The position numbers and the translations under genes were made by a program. The notes below the pieces were generated by a model, which saw nothing but the letters and a program-made list of their open reading frames with translations, was not told the DNA's origin and did not search any database. Shown here one piece after another: positions 1-8,100 of a stretch of 37,945 nt of DNA. Origin of the DNA: Nostocales cyanobacterium Centralia_MAG_434 (lineage in GTDB: Bacteria > Cyanobacteriota > Cyanobacteriia > Cyanobacteriales > Nostocaceae); NCBI GenBank assembly GCA_021324415.1, contig JAJPJF010000531.1, positions 1 through 37,945 on the forward strand, given 5' to 3'. The stretch's first letter is position 1, and every line of letters begins with the position of its first letter.

Positions 1-2
1 AT

Positions 3-191
3 GGTGGTCAAACATCATTGGGTGCTTCTGGTGTTCCTGGTCTGGCAATTCCTGCGGCACTTACCTTCCCTAGTATCGCTGGCCCTAGAACTGCTGCTTT
101 AACACAGCCTGCTCAACAAGCTAGCGGTATTCCGGCTCTTCCTCCTTTACCTACCGGTCTTCCTACTCCTCCTGGCCTTCCTGGTGCATAA
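3..191 (+). CDS. C-terminal tail of a Pro/Gly/Ala-rich protein (5' end outside window)
   Basis: Reading frame 3 is open from the left edge to a TAA at 189-191 and encodes about 62 residues dominated by Pro, Gly, Ala, Leu and Thr, with repeated PPL, TGLP and PPGLPG motifs near the end. The other two forward frames close early. Low-complexity tails like this occur at the ends of many cyanobacterial surface or scaffold proteins, but no family can be named from this fragment. Its start and any folded domain lie outside the window. The even run of proline-rich codons up to a clean stop suggests genuine coding sequence. Confidence 0.5.
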   Translation, partial: GGQTSLGASGVPGLAIPAALTFPSIAGPRTAALTQPAQQASGIPALPPLPTGLPTPPGLPGA

Positions 192-562
192 CTCCTCAGA
201 TAAATTTCATTCAGATTAAAAATTTGATTTTCAAGCCAGAGGGCGGTCTCGATAGAAAAATTTCACCGCCAAATGTGTAAGTAGGTTTGTTCATTTCCCC
301 TTTATATCTACTTCCGAGTCAAAAGGGAAAAATCAAAGATCTTTGTAAAGCCTTTGTGCCTTGTCCATATCGGGTTTTATACCCTACTAAATGGAAAATT
401 TGGCGGTGTTTTTAAAATTAGTGGTGGGTTTTAATCCCCCACTAATTACTCCTTTTGCCTCCTACCCTCTGCCTTTTCCAAGGATTCATAACTCATTTAG
501 GACGACTACTGCTATAGTGGCGTGATCGCTTATTAAGAAGACCTAAATTTGATTTAAAAATT
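192..562. other. Intergenic region with inverted repeats, no gene
   Basis: No convincing ORF lies in these 371 bases. Two kinds of inverted repeat are visible. CACCGCCAAAT at 264-274 is matched by its complement ATTTGGCGGTG at 398-408. A compact hairpin at 418-445 pairs TTAGTGG and GGG with CCC and CCACTAA, with one bulged T. Neither is followed by a convincing T-run, so calling either a terminator would be a guess. A pyrimidine-rich stretch follows at about 448-480. Confidence 0.5.
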
Positions 563-1315
563 ATGTTAGAAAATATCCTCACCAACTCAACTATCGTACC
601 ATTTAAAAGACATTGTAAAATTTCTTTTGAAAGAATATGGTACAACTATTTTATAGCTAATTACGAAGATATAAGTATTATTTTTATTAACTATCCAGAT
701 ATAGAAATATCTCCATATATAAAAAAAACAAATTTAAAGCTCTATAAGCAAATAGAAAATTATTGTGTTCAAATTTTTCATCATATATTAAATGCCATTC
801 CAATTAATGGATTAGATAATATTGAGGTAGGATGTGCAGATGGTAGGTGCTCTTTATACCTTAAGCATCATTTAAAGCTATCATCAATGACTAAAATCGA
901 TTCCTCTGAAAGTCATATTAAATTTTATTCTAATCATCATTTTGTTCCACAGCTACATTTTCGTCTAGGCAATCCAGAATCTCTACCATTTCATAACTGT
1001 TCATTTGATGCTCTCGTCGTTAACTTTGAATCAAGATACTCTTACAATTCACTAGAAAGTTTTTTCACAGAAGCTTTTCGAGTTATTCGTCCAAAGGGAT
1101 CATTTTTAATTTATGATACTTGTTCAAAAGAAACAATTAACACAACAAAAGAATTACTAATTAAATCTGGTTTTAAAATCTTGGATGAAACAATAACCAA
1201 GAACAATTTAATTTATTTAAATTTTGAAAATAATAATAGACTGGCAAAAGTTCAACCAAGAATTTCTCTAAAAATATTTAAAATTCTAAATTTAAAAAGA
1301 AAATTTACTATATAA
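563..1315 (+). CDS. Class I SAM-dependent methyltransferase
   Basis: The 250-residue protein has the core of a small class I methyltransferase. A SAM-binding motif I (IEVGCADG) lies near residue 86. A motif II/III-like stretch (LPFHNCSFDALVVNFES) is at about 140-156, and the usual post-motif segment FRVIRPKGSFLIYD is near 175. The C-terminal 40 residues are Asn/Lys-rich and look disordered. The substrate is not readable; within a lipid/polyketide cluster it could O- or C-methylate a head group. The ribosome-binding site is weak. The gene is distinctly more AT-rich than its neighbours, which may mean a separate origin. It is followed by a strong hairpin at 1325-1359, so it is probably transcribed alone. 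Confidence 0.75.
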   Translation: MLENILTNSTIVPFKRHCKISFERIWYNYFIANYEDISIIFINYPDIEISPYIKKTNLKLYKQIENYCVQIFHHILNAIPINGLDNIEVGCADGRCSLYLKHHLKLSSMTKIDSSESHIKFYSNHHFVPQLHFRLGNPESLPFHNCSFDALVVNFESRYSYNSLESFFTEAFRVIRPKGSFLIYDTCSKETINTTKELLIKSGFKILDETITKNNLIYLNFENNNRLAKVQPRISLKIFKILNLKRKFTI

Positions 1316-1324
1316 ATTAAACAT

Positions 1325-1375
1325 AAAGACATTAAATATTAAGTATATTTAATGTCTTTAAAAATATTTTTTGCG
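1325..1375 (+). terminator. Long perfect hairpin after the methyltransferase gene
   Basis: AAAGACATTAAATAT (1325-1339) and its exact complement (1345-1359) form a 15-bp stem with a 5-nt loop. An A-run and then a T-run follow at 1369-1374. The hairpin starts 9 nt after the methyltransferase stop, fitting an intrinsic terminator, although the stem is AT-rich. Confidence 0.6.
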
Positions 1376-1464
1376 TTTTTTATAACATTGAATAATTACT
1401 TTGAAATTATCACTTTTTTGAAAAAATACTTAAAATCAAGTAAAATAATTACTAGGATAAAAAT

Positions 1465-2766
1465 ATGAAAGCCAACAGAAAACTTGCGCCTAATGAGCAA
1501 AGTATGGAAATTTTAAACTGTTGTGCTGGTTCTTTTAATGTAGTAACAACTAGCCACATTCAGGGTGGATTAAATGAAAAAATAGTTAGACAGGCTCTTG
1601 ACCTAATTCAATCTCGCCATCCTCGTCTTAACTCTCGTATTGTTGGTAATTTAGATTCTCTCCGCTTTGTATTTGGAGCAGCAAAAATTCCTTTACGTGT
1701 AGTTTATAAGCAGGAGATTGAGCAATGGCAAGAGGTGGCTTGTGAAGAAGTGAACCAACCAATTGAGAGCCATAAAGGTCTTGTGAGAGCAGTATTAATT
1801 ATATTTTCCGAAGAAAAGAGAAACTATTTAATAACAACATTACATCATGCAATATCAGATGGATTATCAACTGTTCAGCTACACTCAGAAATATTAAATT
1901 ACTGTCATAAGATAGCTGTCAATAAAATAGAAGATAATATTTCAACATTACTTCCACTACCTCCTATTAAAAAGTTAATGCCTAAATCAATGCAAGGTAT
2001 AACAGCTCCGATAAAAGGTTGTTTACTTTTATTGAGATTGCAGTTAAAACTTCTTTGGTACCGTCCAAAAACTCTCATTTTTGAAAAATTTGTTCCCATT
2101 AAACTACGTCGCTGTGCTATGCTTCATAAAAAGCTGAATCAAGAAACCACTACACAGTTATTAGAAAATTGTAGAAAAAATAAAACAACAGTACAGGGTG
2201 CTTTATGTGCAGCTATGCTACTTGCAGTAGCAAAAAAAATTAAAACAAATGATAAAGCTTCTTTAAACCTGAGCTGTAGCTCATATGTTGATTTAAGAAA
2301 ACGTCTTAAATCAACAATAAGTCATGAAGATTTAGGCGTATTAGCTTCAGCAATCACAACATTTCATACATTAGGAGCAAATACATCTTTTTGGGATTTA
2401 GCACGGGATGTTAGAGAAAAATTGAAAATCAATTTAGAAACTGAAGATATCTTCAGTTACGTTTTAATGACTATGAAGATTTATAGTTATGCCTTGTCTC
2501 GTCCACATAAAGCACCTGTAACTGTAGGTCTAACCAATATTGGTCAAATAAACATTCCTAGTGAATATGGTTTGTTTAAACTTGAAGAAATTAGTTTTAC
2601 AGTGTCACAAGCAGTATTTGGGGGTGTGTTCAACGCTGCTGTGACAACATATCAAGGAAGAATGCTATTAAATTTTATGTTTTCAGAGCCTTCCATTAGC
2701 CAGGACACAATGGAAACTTTAGTCAATGATGTTATTTCTTTGATTATCGATGCTTGTTACAGGTAA
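1465..2766 (+). CDS. Condensation-domain / PapA-like acyltransferase
   Basis: The 433-residue protein belongs to the CoA-dependent acyltransferase superfamily that includes NRPS condensation domains, PapA5 and wax ester synthase-like enzymes. The catalytic HHxxxDG motif is intact as HHAISDG at residues 127-133, with the expected N-terminal half-domain before it and a second half-domain carrying DLRKRL near 275. There is no adenylation or carrier domain, so it is a free-standing transferase. Such enzymes usually esterify a hydroxyl with an acyl group from CoA or ACP; acylation of the lipid made by the neighbouring PKS genes is inferred. AGGA eight bases before the ATG is a good ribosome-binding site. 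It converges on panD with a 22-bp gap. Confidence 0.75.
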   Translation: MKANRKLAPNEQSMEILNCCAGSFNVVTTSHIQGGLNEKIVRQALDLIQSRHPRLNSRIVGNLDSLRFVFGAAKIPLRVVYKQEIEQWQEVACEEVNQPIESHKGLVRAVLIIFSEEKRNYLITTLHHAISDGLSTVQLHSEILNYCHKIAVNKIEDNISTLLPLPPIKKLMPKSMQGITAPIKGCLLLLRLQLKLLWYRPKTLIFEKFVPIKLRRCAMLHKKLNQETTTQLLENCRKNKTTVQGALCAAMLLAVAKKIKTNDKASLNLSCSSYVDLRKRLKSTISHEDLGVLASAITTFHTLGANTSFWDLARDVREKLKINLETEDIFSYVLMTMKIYSYALSRPHKAPVTVGLTNIGQINIPSEYGLFKLEEISFTVSQAVFGGVFNAAVTTYQGRMLLNFMFSEPSISQDTMETLVNDVISLIIDACYR

Positions 2767-2770
2767 ACTT

Positions 2771-2802
2771 CTCTTGAAAGAAGCATTACTAATTTTCAAG
2801 AG
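2771..2802. terminator. Shared hairpin between convergent acyltransferase and panD genes
   Basis: CTCTTGAAA (2771-2779) pairs with TTTCAAGAG (2794-2802), a 9-bp stem extendable by wobble pairs. It overlaps the panD stop codon. There is no T-run on either strand, so termination is plausible from its position rather than its composition. Confidence 0.35.
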
Positions 2803-3142
2803 GATTGTTGTATTCGTCAACTTTAATCACTTTTGGACGATGTAAAAGAGCCTCTTCTAAAGTCATGTGAGCGTAAGCTATAACTATGACTTCATGACCA
2901 GGCTCATTCATACGAGCGGCTGGACCATTCAAGCAGATAATGCGGCTTCCCCATTCACCAGGGATAGTATAGGTTTCCAAACGAGAACCATTATTAATAT
3001 TAACTACTTGTACTTTTTCGTAAGCTAAAATATTAGCAATCTTAAGCAATTCTTCATCAATAGTAATTGAACCTTCGTAGTACAGTTGAGCATCAGTTAC
3101 CTTAACTCGATGTAGCTTGCTTTTGAACATTGTAAGAAGCAT
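2789..3142 (-). CDS. panD: Aspartate 1-decarboxylase precursor (PanD)
   Basis: PanD converts L-aspartate to beta-alanine, the committed precursor of pantothenate and hence of CoA and the phosphopantetheine arm of acyl carrier proteins. The 117-residue proenzyme has the family length and shows MFKSKLHRVKV, YEGSITID and the NGPAARMNEPGHEVIVIAYA core. The self-cleavage site is Gly24-Ser25, in the same numbering as the E. coli enzyme, which supports the start chosen. GGAGAT six bases upstream of the ATG is a strong ribosome-binding site. Cleavage would leave a pyruvoyl group on Ser25. It is a housekeeping enzyme, separated from the PKS array by 244 bp of repeats, so a functional link to that array is possible but unproven. 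Confidence 0.95.
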   Translation of the reverse strand: MLLTMFKSKLHRVKVTDAQLYYEGSITIDEELLKIANILAYEKVQVVNINNGSRLETYTIPGEWGSRIICLNGPAARMNEPGHEVIVIAYAHMTLEEALLHRPKVIKVDEYNNPLEN

Positions 3143-3204
3143 TTTATCTCCTTAAACAAATCGATGAGAATAAACGATTATTCGTGAAGGTTGGGCATGG
3201 GGGA

Positions 3205-3245
3205 GCCAGTGCGTTGCGGAGGTGTCCTCCGTTGAAGCAACTGGC
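3205..3245. repeat. Palindromic intergenic repeat
   Basis: GCCAGT (3205-3210) pairs with ACTGGC (3240-3245), enclosing an inner stem CGGAGG/CCTCCG around a 3-nt loop. This nested hairpin resembles the dispersed GCCAGTGCGTTGCGG-type palindromes I recall from intergenic DNA of Nostoc and relatives. It lies between panD and the methyltransferase gene. Confidence 0.6.
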
Positions 3246-3290
3246 GTCATGGGGCAAGTATAGAGTGTTCTTCTCTGCTCCTTTCCAACC

Positions 3291-3326
3291 TTGTCCCCCT
3301 TGTCCTCCTTGTCCCCCCTGTCCCCC
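3291..3326. repeat. Short tandem repeat, 9-bp unit TTGTCCCCC x4
   Basis: Four tandem 9-mers read TTGTCCCCC, TTGTCCTCC, TTGTCCCCC and CTGTCCCCC. They are of the same kind as the short tandemly repeated repetitive sequences described in heterocystous cyanobacteria. The same unit recurs at 18570-18605, inside the PKS array. Confidence 0.75.
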
Positions 3327-3386
3327 CGATTACCCTATGTATTCAGAATTATCGTGAATTGCTATCCCTCAATCTCAAATAGAGCA

Positions 3387-3956
3387 CTACCAGATTTTCG
3401 GTACAAAACGCGATCGCTCAACAAAAGCAGAAGCATAGTTATTGTCTTGACTCAAAGCTGATTCTTCTGTTTGAATACGCTGACTCATAACAAAAGCATT
3501 AACTACACTAAAACCTATAGCTGTCAAATAGGCCCCATGAATCAGTGGCAGCGCGGCAATTTCCAAAGTCACCCCCAGCCAATTAGGATGCCGCAAGTAA
3601 TGATAAATCCCTGTATTAACAACAGGCGCTCCAGGAACGGTGATAATTGGCAGTGTCCAACGCCATCCCAAAGCTTGCATGGAAAGATAGCGCAAAACTT
3701 GACCTGCTATTGTAACTATCAGTGCAAAAGTCGCTAACTCTGGGATGAAAGGACGATTTAACCCCCAGACCTCAACCATCATGGCTATTAACCAATTCAC
3801 TTGTAGCACTTTTACCAGGTTTAGTAAGTTGTCACCATGCTCACGTCCTCCCTGGGTCAAAATATAAGCTGCATTGCGTTTACTAATACCAAGCTCGACA
3901 AGTCTTTGTAAAACAACAGCCGCAACAATTCCAGTAAAGATAAACTTAGTAAGCAT
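3387..3956 (-). CDS. Isoprenylcysteine carboxyl methyltransferase-like integral membrane methyltransferase
   Basis: This 189-residue membrane protein has several hydrophobic helices and the ICMT/phospholipid methyltransferase signature: YHYLRHPNWLG near residue 120, then a C-terminal QRIQTEESAL and FVPKIW. Family members use SAM to methylate lipid-like substrates at the membrane. In other bacteria, ICMT-like proteins paired with type III PKSs (BpsB with BpsA, SrsB with SrsA) methylate alkylpyrones or alkylresorcinols, and here the gene directly follows a type III PKS. An ATG at 3971 overlaps the upstream stop. I prefer the ATG at 3956 because AAGGAG lies at ideal spacing before it; the upstream start would add five residues. 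O-methylation of the phenolic product is inferred. Confidence 0.85.
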   Translation of the reverse strand: MLTKFIFTGIVAAVVLQRLVELGISKRNAAYILTQGGREHGDNLLNLVKVLQVNWLIAMMVEVWGLNRPFIPELATFALIVTIAGQVLRYLSMQALGWRWTLPIITVPGAPVVNTGIYHYLRHPNWLGVTLEIAALPLIHGAYLTAIGFSVVNAFVMSQRIQTEESALSQDNNYASAFVERSRFVPKIW

Positions 3957-3964
3957 GATTCTCC

Positions 3965-5089
3965 TTACCATTGCAACAAAATAACTTCCTGAGAAAAGCC
4001 AGGTCCCATACCGACAAGCAAGCCATAGGTTCCTGGAGGAGGCTGTTTCCCATCAGATAAAATTGTGTCTAGCATGTAGAGTACTGTGGGTGATGAAAGA
4101 TTGCCAACTTTCGCTAAGGTTTCACGGCTCAAGTCCAGTGCATGCTCATCAAGACCAAACTCCTCTTCCACAGCCTGGATGACTTTAGGTCCACCAGGAT
4201 GTACAATCCAGTGATTTATTTGATCAATGGATATATTGTGCTCTGCAAGTAACCCATCAATGGCTTGACGCAGTCCAACTTTAATAAACTCGCCTACTTG
4301 AGGTTTCAAAATATTTCTCATGCCAGTATCGACAATATCCATTCCCATCAGATCTTCAGTGTTAGGAATTAAAATTGATTGGCTGTTAATTATCTGAGGT
4401 CTTCCAGCTTGGGCTAGAGGATGATCTTGACCAACCATCAAAACAGCCGCAGCTCCATCACCAAATAGTGCAGCAGTAACGATTGTGGAAATGATATCGC
4501 TGTATAAAGACGGTTCTTCTCGCAGATGCTTAATCATGTAGTACAGATCACCTTGTAAAGAACCTTGCCAAAGAAACGAGGCGAGCTCAACAGCAAATAA
4601 GATTGCTGCTTCTTTAGGATGTCCCCGTAAGTAGTCTGCAACTCGAGACAAACCGATCGCTCCACCCATGCAACCCACACCAGCTAGAGGCGTTCTTTTT
4701 AGATTTGCAGAAAATGGAATCCGATTCATCAATCTGGCATCTAGGGAAGGAATTGAGACCGTAAGACTCACTGATGTAATTTGTGATACATCTTTGGGAG
4801 CGAGGTTAGCACGTTCTAGCAATTTACGCACAGTAAGTTCACTGAGATTTACTGCAGATGTGATTGCTGCTTTGGTAGTTGTTCCAATGTTTGGGGGATC
4901 ATAAAAAGATTCAAGAGGTAATGCAAAGTGGCGACCCTTGATCATGACATTCTTGAAGAAGCGCTCAATGGTGTCTAGATCAAAATCCAAAAGCATGGTT
5001 AAACAGTATCTACGCAGCAAGTTAGCTAGCACTTCTTGAGAGTAATATTTGGTGGGAAGGCCAGTGGCAGTTGCAACAATAAAAGCCAT
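3965..5089 (-). CDS. Type III polyketide synthase (chalcone synthase-like)
   Basis: At 374 residues it has the normal length for a type III PKS and the complete catalytic triad: Cys140 in AGVGCMGG, His297 in HWIVHPGG and Asn330 in GNLSSPTVLY. Family members extend an acyl thioester with malonyl-CoA and cyclise it to alkylresorcinols, alkylpyrones or similar rings without an ACP. It follows the thioesterase-bearing PKS by 55 bp and is translationally coupled to the ICMT-like methyltransferase. This resembles srsA-srsB or bpsA-bpsB pairs, and the use of a dedicated fatty-acid/PKS system to feed a type III PKS recalls the Azotobacter ars genes. The starter is probably the long acyl chain made upstream. 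Ring type cannot be read from the sequence. Confidence 0.9.
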   Translation of the reverse strand: MAFIVATATGLPTKYYSQEVLANLLRRYCLTMLLDFDLDTIERFFKNVMIKGRHFALPLESFYDPPNIGTTTKAAITSAVNLSELTVRKLLERANLAPKDVSQITSVSLTVSIPSLDARLMNRIPFSANLKRTPLAGVGCMGGAIGLSRVADYLRGHPKEAAILFAVELASFLWQGSLQGDLYYMIKHLREEPSLYSDIISTIVTAALFGDGAAAVLMVGQDHPLAQAGRPQIINSQSILIPNTEDLMGMDIVDTGMRNILKPQVGEFIKVGLRQAIDGLLAEHNISIDQINHWIVHPGGPKVIQAVEEEFGLDEHALDLSRETLAKVGNLSSPTVLYMLDTILSDGKQPPPGTYGLLVGMGPGFSQEVILLQW

Positions 5090-5144
5090 ATTTGTTTCTC
5101 TTTTTTTACTTCAAAATTCAGGATTAAATTCAACTGAGCCATTT

Positions 5145-8100
5145 TTATTTGAGACTTGTAAATTTCTGAATTTCTTGAGCTATTGCTTGCAATACGAGTG
5201 TGCGATTGTTGTACAAAAAGAAATGGTCACCAGCAAACATCCTTAGCTTAAAGTTATGAGTCTGGTCAGACCAAGCTGCAAGATCATTTTGGCTAACTTT
5301 TGTGTCCTCCGTACCGCCAAAAGCACATATAGGACAATCAAGTTGTTTATCGTTCACATATAGATAAGTTTCTAAAATCGCAAAATCTGCCCGTAAAGTC
5401 GGGAGTAGTAACTTCATTAGCGCAGGGTTTTGTAAAACTTCCTCAGGTGTACCGCGCAAACGACGTAATGTTTCTACAAACTGTGGTTCTGCCAATCGGT
5501 GAATTGGTAAATCTAAATCAGGTAACTGAGGTGCACGGCTACCAGAAATAAATAAAATCCCTGGAGAAGGTAAATCTTGCCTTCGGAGTTCACGAGCTAA
5601 CTCAAAGCTAATCAATGCTCCCAAACTGTGACCAAAAAAGGCAAAAGGAATATCTAGATAAGGATAGAGTAGCGGTGCTAGTGTCTGAACCAGAGGTGAG
5701 AGGCGAGTAAATGGCTCTTCTTGAATTCGGTCTTCTCGCCCAGGCAATTGCATAGGACAGACCTCGATTTCTGGTGGTAGTTCCTTTAGCCAGGAATTGA
5801 AGATTGAAGCACCAGCTCCAGCATGAGGAAAGCAGAATAGACGTAAGCAATTTTTCGATTTGGACTGTCGATTAGTGATCCACAAATTGACTTGAGGTTC
5901 CTGTTTATCTCCGTCTTTTGTAATATCCAAAGGCTCCAGAATTGAACTGTTAAGTTGTGATGGATATTGTACTAGACTTTTTCCCTCTACTAACAGAAGA
6001 ATTTGCGTCACAAATTGAGTAATATTCAACCCAGCAAAAAACTCCAAGGCAACAACAATATCTAAGTCTTTTTCAATCCGGTTTCGTAGTTCAACAGCCA
6101 TTAAAGAGTCGAATCCCAGATGATAAAGTGGCTGTTGCAAGTCTACTTTAGCGGTAGATAAACCCATAATCTTAGTCAAGAGTCCATTCATATAGGACTC
6201 TAAGAGTTGCGTACGTTGCTCTCCTGGTTCTGCAGCCAAGAGTTGACTACGGGTAAGACTCCAAGCTTCTTCTGCCTCAGTTACCTCAGTAGCATCAATA
6301 GTTGAAACTTTGGGATTGGGCTTGTTATTTTCACTATGTTGCTGGGATAATTGAGTATCATCCTGTTCTAACCAATAACGTTCTCGTTGCCAGGGATAAG
6401 AAGGTAGAGACACACATCGGCCTCCGGATGGATAAAGTCGGCTCCAATCTATTGGGTAGCCTTGAGTATACAGGATACTCAAAGATTCCAGCATGACAAA
6501 TTTCTCACCTTCGTGACGGCGCAATGAAGGCAAAACAATTCCCCTCGCAGAGTGAGTATGTAGACACTGGGAGATATTCCTACTAAGAGCTGGGTGGGGA
6601 CTGAGTTCTACAAACAAGTTATGTTTGGTTTGTATCAGTTCATCTATCGCATCTGTGAAGTAAACTGGTTCTCGGATGTTACGTGCCCAGTAAGTAGCAT
6701 CAAAATCCCGGCCTTCCTGTGCTTTACCTGTAACTGTGGAAATAATTGGAATTGAGGCAGCTTGGGGAGTAATATCTTGTAGCGATCGCGCTAGCTCATC
6801 TTGATAGGGTTCCATCTGTGGACTGTGGAAAGCACAATTAACCTGCAGCAATTTGGAGAAGACTTGCTGTTGTTCTAGTGATTGGATCACTTGCTGTAGG
6901 GCTGTTGTCTCTCCTGATAAAACAATTGAGTTTGGGCTATTGATAGCAGCAACAGACAGACGTCCTGCATACTGAGCAAGCAAGTTTTCGGATTCAGCTA
7001 CAGACAACGATACTGCGGCCATCTGTCCTTGACCTGTTCCTTGCTGCATCAAGCGGCTGCGGTGGAAAACAATGCGCACAGCATCCTCCAAGCTAAGAAC
7101 TCCAGCTACATGAGCAGCCGCGACTTCTCCCAAACTATGCCCAACAACAGCACTAGGGACTATTCCCCAAGAGTGCCACAGGTTAGCCAAAGCAACTTGT
7201 AAGGCAAAAATAACTGGCTGGACAATCTCAGTTTTTTCCAAGCGAGACCCAAATGCATCAGATGTAAATTCTGTCATGAGCGACCATTTAGCTAGAGGAG
7301 CTAGCAAAGCATCGCATTCTTCTAGAGTGTCTCGAAAAACTGGTTCACAGGACAACAACTCACGCCCCATACCCAACCATTGCGGGCCTTGACCAGAAAA
7401 GACAAAAACCAGCTTTTGATCACGGTTTTTTTGCTTGCGGCCCCAAGACACACCACAACAAGCTTTATCCTGTAAAAAAGCCTCTAGAGATTGAGAAAGT
7501 TCTTCATGGTTGCGAAATACCAGAGCCAAACGATGATCGTGATGGCTACGTCGGGCACTTGCAGTGTAACAAATGTCTGATAACGACAAGCTACCACCCA
7601 ATCCTTTAGGTGTTACTAACTCTTGATATGCTCGTGCTAAGGTTTTGAGAGCTTCTGGTTTGCGTGTAGATAATGGTAGAAGATAGGCACAGGAGAGTGA
7701 ATTTTCTTCCGCCTTGCCCTTTTGCTCCCTAGATACTTGGGGAGCCATCTCTAGAATGACATGAGCATTAGTACCGCCAAAACCAAAAGAACTCACTCCA
7801 GCCAAAGCCCGAACAGGAAGGTTGGGCCAAGATTCTAGAGTCTGCTGCACTTGCAGGGGAAGTTTATCTAAAGGAATATAAGGATTAGGTGTTTGAAAAT
7901 GTAAGCTGGGCGGGATCTGGCGATGTTGGAGTGACAGCGCTACCTTAATCAAACCAGCGATGCCTGCAGCAGCCTCTAAATGACCAATGTTGGTTTTGAC
8001 TGAACCTACAGCACAACGGTTACTAGGGGGACGACCAACAGCAAGTACAGTACCCAGTGCCTCCGCTTCTATTGGGTCTCCCAAGGAAGTGCCTGTTCCA

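Noticed and set aside
3289-3328. Short repeats considered as a CRISPR array
   Set aside because: Contiguous 9-mers without spacers; no cas genes anywhere in the window.
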